Assembly (NCBI RefSeq): GCF_003065605.1
Contig: NZ_CP026952.1
Location: 1,798,001-1,862,000 of the forward strand
Direction: 5' to 3'
Length of the DNA: 64,000 nucleotides
Origin: Aeromicrobium chenweiae
GTDB lineage: Bacteria; Actinomycetota; Actinomycetes; Propionibacteriales; Nocardioidaceae
A program made the position numbers and the translations under genes. Shown in pieces: positions 41,579 to 49,510 of this stretch (position 1 is the first letter of the stretch; every line of letters begins with the position of its first letter). The notes under the pieces were generated by a model. It was not told the DNA's origin. It worked only from the letters and a program-made list of their open reading frames with translations, and ran no database searches.

Positions 41579-41902
41579 CCTGCCTTCGAGAAGCCTCGCA
41601 ACCCCGAAGCCATCACCCTGGCTGAAGCCGCCCAATCTGCTCGCACTCAGCCAGATGCGCGTCACCCGGTAGGGCGCGAGGGGCTCCTCGCCAAACTCGA
41701 CGGGCCCGCAGATCCAACCAACGTGATGTCCGATGTGGTCTCAGGATGGCTGCCGGGTGCGACGATTCTCACCCAGAAGTTCACGTCATTGCTCGATCGG
41801 ACCGCCCGACACACCGGGATGGCAACGGGGCGAGCGTCAACTTCGACCACTCGCCCCGCGGCGGTATGGAGAATTCAAGGACGACATCCGCACATATCGT
41901 TG
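41579..41902. other. Stretch of 324 bases without a credible gene
   Basis: This segment lies between convergent MarR and endonuclease-family genes. Base composition falls below that of the surrounding DNA, beginning about 41580. Open frames are short, and one forward frame ends with an IVVIEPGGYQ block that resembles an SDR segment but has no domain around it. No strong terminator hairpin or repeat was found. It may be decayed coding sequence belonging to the lower-GC patch that follows. Confidence 0.4.
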
Positions 41903-43594
41903 TTATCGAGCCAGGCGGATATCAGCAGTCTGAAGCGCATGTTCGGAGACGCGCTTGTCCAGACCGTTCGTCTGGAGTTCCTGCACCGTAAAACTGTTGC
42001 TGGTGAGTGTGTGCCCCAGATTGATGTGGTTGTAGTAGTTGTTCGCTCCCAGAGCGCCCTTCATCATGATGTAGTCGTATCGATCGGGATCTCCACTCAT
42101 GCCTGTCGCACCGTCACTTGACACTTGCCCGTAGTCACGGTCGAAGTTTGGCAGTGTGGTGAAGTTGAGGTTCGTGGTCGTCCCGTACCCCGTGGCATCC
42201 TTGAAACCAAGGTTGATTAGCCGCTGCTGAGGCGACTCTTTGCCACCATTGCGCCCGAAGGGCGCGTCCGAGTTGAAGTCGCCCGTGAGGATTAGTGGTG
42301 CGTTGACACCGACATTCAACTGGTTGTATACCCAGTTGATGTCCTCGGCTGCTTGCAGGCGCGCGGCGCCGCGGACTGTATAGATCGACTTCTTCTTCTG
42401 CAGTGTGGGATTTTTTGGCAACTGCGAGTTCGGCGTCATGTGGGTAGTCATCACCCAGAACTTCTTGCCGCTTCCGTCGCCTGTTCCAGCCTTTTGCTCA
42501 ACAAGCGCGTAGACCGCTGTCTTTTCGTAGGCGGCAATATTGTCGTTTCCGGCTTCGGGCGCTGCCTTGGCAGCAGCGACGCGGGCGGCAACTGCGTCGG
42601 TGCACCCAATCTGAAATGCGCCCGTGATGTTGTTTCCGTTCGCATCCTTGGCGAAGGTGAACCGTGCCTTGTTGATCAAGATACGGTTCGCTGGCACCGG
42701 CAAAGGACCTTCCCTGCGACACCTGGTGTCGTGGGCCATCCACTGAGTGCCGACCATGTCGCCCATCTCGTAGTCGGCGCTCATCAGCTGAGCGATATCG
42801 TCGACATGCTTTCGGACGCCAGCACCGGGGATGACATCAGCCTGCCCCGCCTCCTGGATACCAACGACATCCGGAATCTCGGTGAGGTTGGGATTGCGGA
42901 TCAAGGCTGCTCGCACCACTGAACGATGCCCGATCCACTCAGACTCTGGAACGGTGTCGGGATCTCCGCCGTTCGCTTTCATCCAGTTCCTGGGCGAGGT
43001 CATTTCCGGTGTTCCAGGCGACGTAGCTTTCGGATGCCGACACGTCGGGGCACAAGTGACGTTGAGTTGCGCGACCCGCACCTTGTAATAGTCCTGCCCG
43101 TCGGAGGATAGCTTCGGGACCACCTTCGCGATCGGGGTGTGATCACTGACCGTCGCCCCACCGGAGCGTCCATACACCTTGATATAGGTCGCGTTACCCG
43201 AACCCGCGCCAGAGCCGCTGTACGCCGGGAAAGCAACTGTCCGAGTCACGGTCTGACTGCTGTTCAAAGTGATGCCGACCTTGTCGATAGCAGTCTCCGG
43301 CGGATTGTTCGGGTATTCATCTATCGGTTCGCCCGCAGGAGAGTGTCCGTACTCCGGGTTCGGCTCATCGGTGTATCCGTTAAGAGCGCCGAAAAAGGGG
43401 CTCTTGTACCCGTTGATCTGCACGCTGGAGACATTTTCCGCAGTGAAAGTTACGTCCCACTTCTGTGTCGTAGGGTTCCACGCAATTTGATTAACCGTAA
43501 CGGCGTGATTGATGGCTTGTGCTGGTGACAGCGTCGATCCAACTCCGACCACCACCGTGACGGCGGTGGCTGTCAATATCCTGAAAGGTTTCAT
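41903..43594 (-). CDS. Secreted endonuclease/exonuclease/phosphatase-family protein
   Basis: The 563-residue protein has a signal peptide (MKPFRILTATAVTVVVGVG, cleavage after SPAQA), then a beta-rich N-terminal domain of about 160 residues. An EEP-family catalytic domain follows. Visible motifs are QLNVT, VVGIQEAGQ with the metal Glu, TTHMTPNS, TGDFNSD with Asp and Asn, a DYIMM strand, and SEHALQ in place of the usual SDH. Relatives are extracellular nucleases or phosphatases. Codon use is clearly less GC-rich than in flanking genes (many TTT, AAT and GAA codons), which suggests horizontal transfer. The 250 bases upstream share the lower GC and hold no gene. Confidence 0.85.
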   Translation of the reverse strand: MKPFRILTATAVTVVVGVGSTLSPAQAINHAVTVNQIAWNPTTQKWDVTFTAENVSSVQINGYKSPFFGALNGYTDEPNPEYGHSPAGEPIDEYPNNPPETAIDKVGITLNSSQTVTRTVAFPAYSGSGAGSGNATYIKVYGRSGGATVSDHTPIAKVVPKLSSDGQDYYKVRVAQLNVTCAPTCRHPKATSPGTPEMTSPRNWMKANGGDPDTVPESEWIGHRSVVRAALIRNPNLTEIPDVVGIQEAGQADVIPGAGVRKHVDDIAQLMSADYEMGDMVGTQWMAHDTRCRREGPLPVPANRILINKARFTFAKDANGNNITGAFQIGCTDAVAARVAAAKAAPEAGNDNIAAYEKTAVYALVEQKAGTGDGSGKKFWVMTTHMTPNSQLPKNPTLQKKKSIYTVRGAARLQAAEDINWVYNQLNVGVNAPLILTGDFNSDAPFGRNGGKESPQQRLINLGFKDATGYGTTTNLNFTTLPNFDRDYGQVSSDGATGMSGDPDRYDYIMMKGALGANNYYNHINLGHTLTSNSFTVQELQTNGLDKRVSEHALQTADIRLAR

Positions 43595-43845
43595 TGCGCA
43601 ACCGTATGGGCGGGTCTCCCCGTGCTCGCGCACCACGCCGAGCCCAGCCAACCTTTTCGCTGCATGCGTCTGCGACCGGACCAACTATGTGGGCAGATCG
43701 CCACCGTGGACACGAGCGCCATTGCTCCGCGCGCGTGTCAGACAGAAACGCAATAGGCGTTGACCTCAACCGGGGGTATCGAGAGATCTATCTATCTTCG
43801 GTAGATGCTGACGAGTGAACCGCCCCACCTCCGTGCGGACTGCGG

Positions 43846-44799
43846 TCAGAGCGTCGCGGGGTCGGTGTTGGCCCCGCACAGCACCACGGCCACGCGTTCG
43901 CCCTGTGCGGGCCGGTAGGCACCGGTGACGAGGGCCGCGAAGGCGGTCGCCGCTCCGTGCTCGACCACGATGCGGTACTCGTCCCACAGCAGTCGACGGG
44001 CCCGCTGGATGTCGTCGTCACCCACGAGCACCGACTGCACACCGGTGCGGGTCGCGACGGCGTACGCGATGTCGCCGATGCGACGCGCGCCCAACGAGTC
44101 CGCCGCGATCCCCGAGACGTTCACGTCCGTGGGCCCACCCGCGGCCAGGGCGTCGTGCAGCGTCGGGATGGTCCGGGGCTCGACGCCGACCACCGTCGCG
44201 GAGCCCTCCGCCGCAGCGGCGACCCCGGCCATGAGGCCGCCACCTCCGACCGCCACGACGATGGTGTCCACGCCGTCGGATAGGTCCTCGAGGATCTCCA
44301 GGCCGAGCGTGCCGGCGCCGGCCGCGATCGCCGGCTGGTCGTAGGCGTGGCAGTACACCGCACCCGTCCGGCCCGCGTGCTCGATCGCCGCCTCGTACGC
44401 CGCGGCGTACTCGGAGCCGCGCAGCACCACCTGTGCGCCGTACGCGCGGAGCTTGTCGACCTTCACCACCGGCGCGTTCTCGGGCACGAAGACGGTCGCG
44501 GGCACGCCGAACGAGCGTGCAGCGTAGGCGTTCGCCAGGCCCGCGTTGCCGCCCGAGGCCACGACGACCCCGACCGACGGATCGAGGGTCTCGTCCTCGT
44601 AGGCGCTGAGGATGCGGTTGAACGCGCCCCGGGCCTTGAAGGTGCCCGTGTGCTGGAGGTGCTCGAGCTTGAACCAGCCCGTGCCTCCGAAGCCGTCGTC
44701 CATCGCGAGCAGAGGGGTACGACGCACCCGTCCGGCGATCCGTCGGCCGGCGGCCTCGACATCGGTGCGGGTGATCATGGGGACCGCCTTCTTCGTCAT
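43846..44799 (-). CDS. PLP-dependent threonine/serine dehydratase-like enzyme
   Basis: The 317-residue fold-type II PLP enzyme has the lysine motif TGTFKARGAFN (Schiff-base Lys near residue 54), the substrate loop ASGGNAGLANAYAA, the PLP phosphate loop VAVGGGGLMAG, and LCGANTDP at the C-terminus. It lacks the regulatory ACT domain, so it is the catabolic or biodegradative type and may also act on other beta-hydroxy amino acids. It starts in an ATGA overlap with the MmpL stop (44799). An alternative ATG lies at 44778. Coupling with an exporter is unusual. Confidence 0.87.
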   Translation of the reverse strand: MTKKAVPMITRTDVEAAGRRIAGRVRRTPLLAMDDGFGGTGWFKLEHLQHTGTFKARGAFNRILSAYEDETLDPSVGVVVASGGNAGLANAYAARSFGVPATVFVPENAPVVKVDKLRAYGAQVVLRGSEYAAAYEAAIEHAGRTGAVYCHAYDQPAIAAGAGTLGLEILEDLSDGVDTIVVAVGGGGLMAGVAAAAEGSATVVGVEPRTIPTLHDALAAGGPTDVNVSGIAADSLGARRIGDIAYAVATRTGVQSVLVGDDDIQRARRLLWDEYRIVVEHGAATAFAALVTGAYRPAQGERVAVVLCGANTDPATL

Positions 44800-46928
44800 G
44801 GGGTGTCTGCCAGGGCATGAGGGGGCTCGTCGGCGCGGGAGCTCGGCGGCTCACGGCGGGCCACCCGGTCGTGGACCCGCTGCAGCCAGCGGGGCGACCA
44901 CCAGTTCCACCTGCCGAGCAGTCCCATCAGCGACGGCACGAGGAGAGATCGTACGACGAACGCGTCGACCAGGACGCCGACGGCCGTCGCGACGCCGATC
45001 TGCTGGATGAAGGAGATCGAGCTGGTGCTGAACGCGCCGATCGCGACCGCCAGCAGGACGGCGGCCGCGGTCACCACCGCCCCGGTGCGGGCGAGGCCGG
45101 TCGCCACCGCCTCGCGTTCGGACAGCCCGGCGTCCCGCTCCTCCTTGATGCGACCGAGCAGGAACACGCCGTAGTCGGTGGAGAGGGCGAAGACGAGGGC
45201 GGCCGCCACGAGGAAGTCGGTCGGCTCGACCCCGCCGTTGGGGGTGTACCCGAGCAGGCCGGTCAGGCGCCCGTCCTGGTAGACGAAGGTGAGCGCGCCG
45301 AGTGCCACGCCCACGGTCAGGGTGTTCATCACCACCGCCTTGACCGGCAGGATCACGGAGCTGGTCATCAACCACAGCACCACCAGCGTCAGGGACACGA
45401 GGAGTCCCACCGCGAGCGGCAGGGTGTCGGCGATGGCGTCCTGCTGGTCGATGAACTCGGCGGCCGGTCCGGCGACCAACGCGTCCACCCCCGCGACCCG
45501 CAGCTGTCGGAGGTCGGTGACCGCTTGTTGCGCCGTCTGCCCGGCGGCCGACCCGTCCACCGGAAGGGCCAGCTGCCAGGTGCCGTCACCGAGGGCGCGT
45601 GGCTGGGCGGGGGCCTGGACGCCGGAGAGCTCGGCAGCCCGCTCGGCGTACTCGGCCACCGGTGCCGACTCGTCCGCCTGCAGGGCGACGGTGACCAGGT
45701 TGTTGCCGGGACCGGCGAAGTCCTCGGTCAGGCGGTCCGACACGGTGCGGGCGCTCTGGTCGGTGGGGACGACCGTGTCGTCGATCGGCGCCCACTGCGC
45801 CCGCAGGGCCGGGGCCGAGAGGGCGATCATCACGACCGCCGTTGCGGCGGCGATGCGTCCGGGGCGACGCATGACGGCATGGGCGAGCCGGTACCAGCGA
45901 CCTTCCGCCGTCCCTGCGCGGGTGGTGCGTCTGGCCAGGCGGGCGCCCATGAGCGCAAAGAACATCGGAGCGACCAACAGGGACGCACACGCCGCGACGA
46001 TCGCCACGATCGCCCCGGCGATGCCCATCGACTTCAGGAAGTTCATCGGGAACACGGTCAGCGTGGCGAGCGCGACCGACACCGTGGCCGCGGAGAAGAC
46101 CACCGTGTGCCCGGCCGTCTGCATCGTCGCGACGATGGACCCGGTCGTCGGCCCGTTCTCACGCATCTCCTCGCGGTACCGGGCGAGCAGGAAAAGCGTG
46201 TAGTCGATCGCCAGGCCCAGCCCGAGCCCGATCACGAGGTTGAGGGCGAAGACGCTGAGTCCGTGGACCTGGTTGACCCCGGTGAGGACGAGGAACGTGC
46301 CCAGCACGGTCGTGAGACCCACGACGACCGGAAGGAGCGCGGCCCGTCCGCCGAACAGGATGAGCGAGAGGATCAGGAGCAGCGGCATCGCGAGCAGCTC
46401 GGCCCGCGCGAGGTCCTTGCCGACCGTCTCGCCGATCTGGAGCGTGGCGACCGCCCGTCCGCCCACGGTGACGCCGTCGTCATCCTCGAACTCCGCCACC
46501 GCTTCCCCGGCGACGTCCTCCTCGTCCGCCGAGGCCTCCACCGTGCCGAGGACCAGCCTGCTGGTGCCGTCCTGCGAGACGGCCGCGGGAGTGACCCGGG
46601 CGACGCCGTCGAGCCCGGCGAGCCGAGCGGTGACGTCGTCGAGCCGGGTGGTGTCGGGGTCGTCGACCAGGACCGCCAGGCCGGGGGAGGGAGCAAGCCC
46701 GGTCGCCGCCTCCAGGCGTTCGGTCGCGCGGACTGAGTCCGCGTCGTCCGGGACGAATCCGCCGGAGGAGTCGAGCGCACCGGCCACGGGGCCTCCGAGG
46801 ACGCCGGCGACGGCCACGAAGACGAACAGGGCCACCAGCGCGCGCCGAGGACGGGCGATGATGCGATGGATCAGGGGCAGGGCCATGAGGACGATCCTTC
46901 GCCGCGAGCGGGGACGGGGGGTGGCCAT
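44796..46928 (-). CDS. MMPL-family RND transporter, second copy
   Basis: The 710-residue protein has the two-repeat MmpL architecture: NLVIGLGLGLAIDYTLFLLARY in the first half and FALSTDYGVFLLGRIKEERD in the second, with large loops after the first and seventh helices. Start ATG 46928 is chosen because AGGGGAAGGATC precedes it; earlier GTG or CTG starts add an arginine-rich lead. It is the first gene of a pair with the dehydratase. Its cargo is unknown; it is only distantly related to the MmpL at 11109. Confidence 0.9.
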   Translation of the reverse strand: MATPRPRSRRRIVLMALPLIHRIIARPRRALVALFVFVAVAGVLGGPVAGALDSSGGFVPDDADSVRATERLEAATGLAPSPGLAVLVDDPDTTRLDDVTARLAGLDGVARVTPAAVSQDGTSRLVLGTVEASADEEDVAGEAVAEFEDDDGVTVGGRAVATLQIGETVGKDLARAELLAMPLLLILSLILFGGRAALLPVVVGLTTVLGTFLVLTGVNQVHGLSVFALNLVIGLGLGLAIDYTLFLLARYREEMRENGPTTGSIVATMQTAGHTVVFSAATVSVALATLTVFPMNFLKSMGIAGAIVAIVAACASLLVAPMFFALMGARLARRTTRAGTAEGRWYRLAHAVMRRPGRIAAATAVVMIALSAPALRAQWAPIDDTVVPTDQSARTVSDRLTEDFAGPGNNLVTVALQADESAPVAEYAERAAELSGVQAPAQPRALGDGTWQLALPVDGSAAGQTAQQAVTDLRQLRVAGVDALVAGPAAEFIDQQDAIADTLPLAVGLLVSLTLVVLWLMTSSVILPVKAVVMNTLTVGVALGALTFVYQDGRLTGLLGYTPNGGVEPTDFLVAAALVFALSTDYGVFLLGRIKEERDAGLSEREAVATGLARTGAVVTAAAVLLAVAIGAFSTSSISFIQQIGVATAVGVLVDAFVVRSLLVPSLMGLLGRWNWWSPRWLQRVHDRVARREPPSSRADEPPHALADTP

Positions 46929-47082
46929 GATCCTTCCCCTGTTGCGGTGCTCGGGACAAGTGGTCGCACCGACCACCGGTGTGCCTCGGGATGGCGCGCG
47001 CGGCAACAACCGGATGGTATCACCCTAATATCTTCTGGTGACCCGAGAATATCAGGCGAGGGGATTGCGGAACTCCCAATAA

Positions 47083-47100
47083 GTGGACGAAGATGTCCAC
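47083..47100. promoter_or_regulatory. Small palindrome before the NmrA-like gene
   Basis: GTGGAC (47083-47088) and GTCCAC (47095-47100) form a perfect inverted repeat with a six-base loop. It lies 24 bases before the chosen NmrA start, in the gap to the divergent MmpL gene, and could be an operator for the TetR protein at 48524 or an RNA hairpin. Confidence 0.4.
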
Positions 47101-47124
47101 CTAGGCGGTGGTGAGGGGATGCGC

Positions 47125-47994
47125 ATGACAGGACGGCAGGGCAAGATCCTTGCGGTGGGCGCCGCGGGGGAGTTCGCCGGGGCGGTCGTGCCGGCGCTGG
47201 CGTCGCGAGGGGCGGACGTGACCGGGATGGTCCGCCACGCCGGTCAGATGGACGGAGTCCTGGCACGAGGGGCCTCGGACGTCGTGCTGGGCGACCTCAC
47301 GGACGACGCATCCGTCCGCCGGGCACTCGACGGCGTCGACAGCGCGTTCTACGTCCCGCCGGCCTTCATCTCGCACGAGGCGCAGCTCGGACAGCGCTTC
47401 GTGGCCGCGGCGGTCGATGCCGGGGTGCGACGCATCGTCTTCCTGTCGGTGGTGCACCCCGTGCTGAGCGCGCTGGTCAACCACGCGGCGAAGGCGCCCG
47501 TGGAGGAGGCGATCCTCGACTCCGGCCTCGAGTACACGTTCCTCCACCCGACCCTGTACTTCCAGATGCTCGGACGGTCCTTCCCGCAGGTCGTGCGGAC
47601 AGGGGTGCTCGCCGAGCCCTGGTCGCCCGCCACGGCATTCTCCCGCGTGGACGTCCGGGACATCGCCGAGGTCGCCGCCCGGGCCCTGCTCGACGACGAC
47701 CTGGTGTACGGGACGTTCGACCTCGCCTCGCCGGGGTGGACCAACCGCGACGACGTCGCGCGCCTGATCTCGGAGGTCACGGGGACGCACGTCGTGGCAG
47801 AACGACTTCCCGATGCGGCCACCGCCTCGGCACCCGAACCGCTGCGCACCATGTTCCGGCACTACGACTCGCACGGGCTGCGCGCCAACCCGTTGGTGCT
47901 GGAGTCCGTGCTCGGGCGGCCGGCCCGCACGCTGCGCGACTACGTGACCGAGCTCCACCACCAGCACGACTCAGCCCGAGAGGACGCCTCATGA
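47125..47994 (+). CDS. NmrA-like NAD(P)-binding protein
   Basis: The 289-residue protein opens ILAVGAAGEFAGAVVPALASRG (GxxGxxG-like Rossmann), then VVLGDLTDDASVRRALDGVD and FLSVVHPVL, the layout of NmrA/HSCARG-type atypical SDRs. These bind NADPH as redox sensors or act as reductases. The catalytic YxxxK is absent (NHAAK only). I use the ATG at 47125, which follows GTGAGGGG by six bases; an ATG at 47119 is possible. Its stop overlaps the cupin start (ATGA), so the two are coupled. Confidence 0.85.
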   Translation: MTGRQGKILAVGAAGEFAGAVVPALASRGADVTGMVRHAGQMDGVLARGASDVVLGDLTDDASVRRALDGVDSAFYVPPAFISHEAQLGQRFVAAAVDAGVRRIVFLSVVHPVLSALVNHAAKAPVEEAILDSGLEYTFLHPTLYFQMLGRSFPQVVRTGVLAEPWSPATAFSRVDVRDIAEVAARALLDDDLVYGTFDLASPGWTNRDDVARLISEVTGTHVVAERLPDAATASAPEPLRTMFRHYDSHGLRANPLVLESVLGRPARTLRDYVTELHHQHDSAREDAS

Positions 47995-48515
47995 CCACAC
48001 AGGAGACCCACGCCGCCATCCCGGACGACGACCCCGCGCGCAGCCTCACCGTCGTCAGCCCCGAGTCGCCGGGAATGGCGTTCGTGTCGCTGGCGGGAGA
48101 CACCTACACGATGCTGATCGGCGGCGAGCAGACCGCGGGCACGTACTGCCTGATCGACATGCACGTCCCGGACGGAGGAGGACCGCCGCCGCACCGCCAC
48201 AACTTCGAGGAGATGTTCACGATCCTGGAGGGCCGGATCGACTTCACGTTCCGCGGCGAGACCATCACGGTCGAGGCGGGGTCGACCGTGAACATCCCCG
48301 CGAACGCGCCCCACTTCTTCCGCAACCGCTCCGGTGGCCCCGCCCGGATGCTCTGCATGTGCACTCCGGCCGGGCAGGAGGAGTTCTTCCTCCGGGTCGG
48401 CGACCTGGTCGACGGCGTCGACGCCCCTCCGCCGGTGCTGACCGACGAGGAGCTCGCCGCGCGTCGCCGGCTCGCGGTCGAGCTCGCACCGCAGTACGAG
48501 ACCGACATGCTCTGA
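47991..48515 (+). CDS. Cupin-domain protein
   Basis: The 174-residue protein has a single cupin barrel with motif 1 PPPHRHNFEEMFTILEGRIDF (two His and Glu for the metal) and motif 2 ETITVEAGSTVNIPANAPHFFRN, with the third His. These residues usually bind Mn, Fe or Ni, giving dioxygenases, isomerases or storage-like proteins. The C-terminal 50 residues are helical. It is coupled to the NmrA-like gene and converges with a TetR gene nine bases on. Specific activity is unknown. Confidence 0.87.
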   Translation: MTTQETHAAIPDDDPARSLTVVSPESPGMAFVSLAGDTYTMLIGGEQTAGTYCLIDMHVPDGGGPPPHRHNFEEMFTILEGRIDFTFRGETITVEAGSTVNIPANAPHFFRNRSGGPARMLCMCTPAGQEEFFLRVGDLVDGVDAPPPVLTDEELAARRRLAVELAPQYETDML

Positions 48516-48523
48516 GCCGAGCC

Positions 48524-49117
48524 TCAGGGGCGGATCGCCCGGAGGTACAGGTCGATCTGCCGACGGGCCGCCACGTCCCAGTCGCGCACGGAGGGCAGCG
48601 GCTGCGCCATGAGCGAGCCGAAGATGATCACGTCCCGAGGCGCGATGTCGTCACGGATCGTGCCGTCGACCACGCCCCGGTGCAGGAGCGTCGAGATGTT
48701 CGCGCGCACCCCTCGGCCCAGCTCGGCGAGCTCGTCGGACTCGATCCACGGGGCACCGTGATAGGGCAGGAACAGCTGGGACCCGTGGTCGACGGTGCGC
48801 ACCAGGAACTCCCGGATGGCCTCGATCCCGGTCAACGACTCGCGCTCCACGATGCTCTCGGTGAGGTCCCGGACCTTGGTGAGGGCCTTGATCTCGAGGG
48901 CCTCGAACAGCGCCTCGCGCGTCGCATAGCCGCGGTACAGGGTGCCGACCCCGACGTTCGCCTCGCGGGCGATCGTCGCCAGGGGGACTGACGGCCCCTC
49001 GCGCTTCATCGCGACGACCGCGGCCTCGAGCACTCTCTCCCGGTTGGCGACTGCGTCGCTGCGCAACGGGCGGGGACGGCGTCCGGCGGGACCTGCGCTC
49101 TGCTCGTCCCCGGCCAT
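48524..49117 (-). CDS. TetR/AcrR family transcriptional regulator
   Basis: The 197-residue protein has a basic N-terminal tail followed by a TetR helix-turn-helix (VPLATIAREANVGVGTLYRGYATRE; core near residues 45-65). The C-terminal domain is SbtR-like, ending RQIDLYLRAIRP. The start ATG is placed at the complement of 49115-49117. It converges with the cupin gene, and there is no divergent partner at close range apart from the riboswitch-controlled operon. Its regulated genes could be the NmrA/cupin pair or the MmpL pair. Confidence 0.87.
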   Translation of the reverse strand: MAGDEQSAGPAGRRPRPLRSDAVANRERVLEAAVVAMKREGPSVPLATIAREANVGVGTLYRGYATREALFEALEIKALTKVRDLTESIVERESLTGIEAIREFLVRTVDHGSQLFLPYHGAPWIESDELAELGRGVRANISTLLHRGVVDGTIRDDIAPRDVIIFGSLMAQPLPSVRDWDVAARRQIDLYLRAIRP

Positions 49118-49284
49118 GGCGCCATCGTATGCGCACGGGCGGCGCACCGAGGCCGGGTCCCCGCTGTCCCTGTGGCCGAAAGGGATCAGCTTGTAACCAA
49201 GCCCGTGCCCGTGGGATAGGCTGCGGACCAGAGACAGGGACGCAGCACGTCGCATCCCTGATGTCGAGGCCGTGGATCCGATTC

Positions 49285-49368
49285 CCGCGCCAGGACGAAA
49301 AGGCAAACCCGGTGTGAGTCGGGGACGCAAAGCCACGGGGCCCCTCAGGGTCAGCCGAGCTCCCGAAC
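49285..49368 (+). promoter_or_regulatory. Cyclic di-GMP-I (GEMM) riboswitch
   Basis: The conserved core of the GEMM/c-di-GMP-I aptamer is clear: GGCAAACC at 49302-49309, a hairpin, GGGACGCAAAGCC at 49322-49334, then a second stem ending GGTCAGCCGAGC (49349-49360). Just after it, CCCCTCG (49372-49378) can pair with CGAGGGG (49428-49434) around inner GC-rich arms, a possible expression platform. The rest of the 393-base gap from 49118, including about 75 bases before the ATG at 49511, shows only a weak ribosome binding site. The controlled gene encodes a c-di-GMP enzyme, implying feedback. Confidence 0.85.
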
Positions 49369-49510
49369 CACCCCCTCGTCGTGCGCACGCGCCGGCTCCC
49401 TCTGCAGGCGCCGTCCCTGGTGCCGTGCGAGGGGCCACCGCCCCCAGATCGGCCGGACACCCCCTGATGAAGACGACACGACCCCCCGCGACCCTGCCGG
49501 CGGTACCGAG

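Noticed and set aside
41579..41902. An SDR remnant suggested by an IVVIEPGGYQ block
   Set aside because: Only one short block is similar, with no cofactor motif or catalytic residues in any frame nearby, so the match may be chance.
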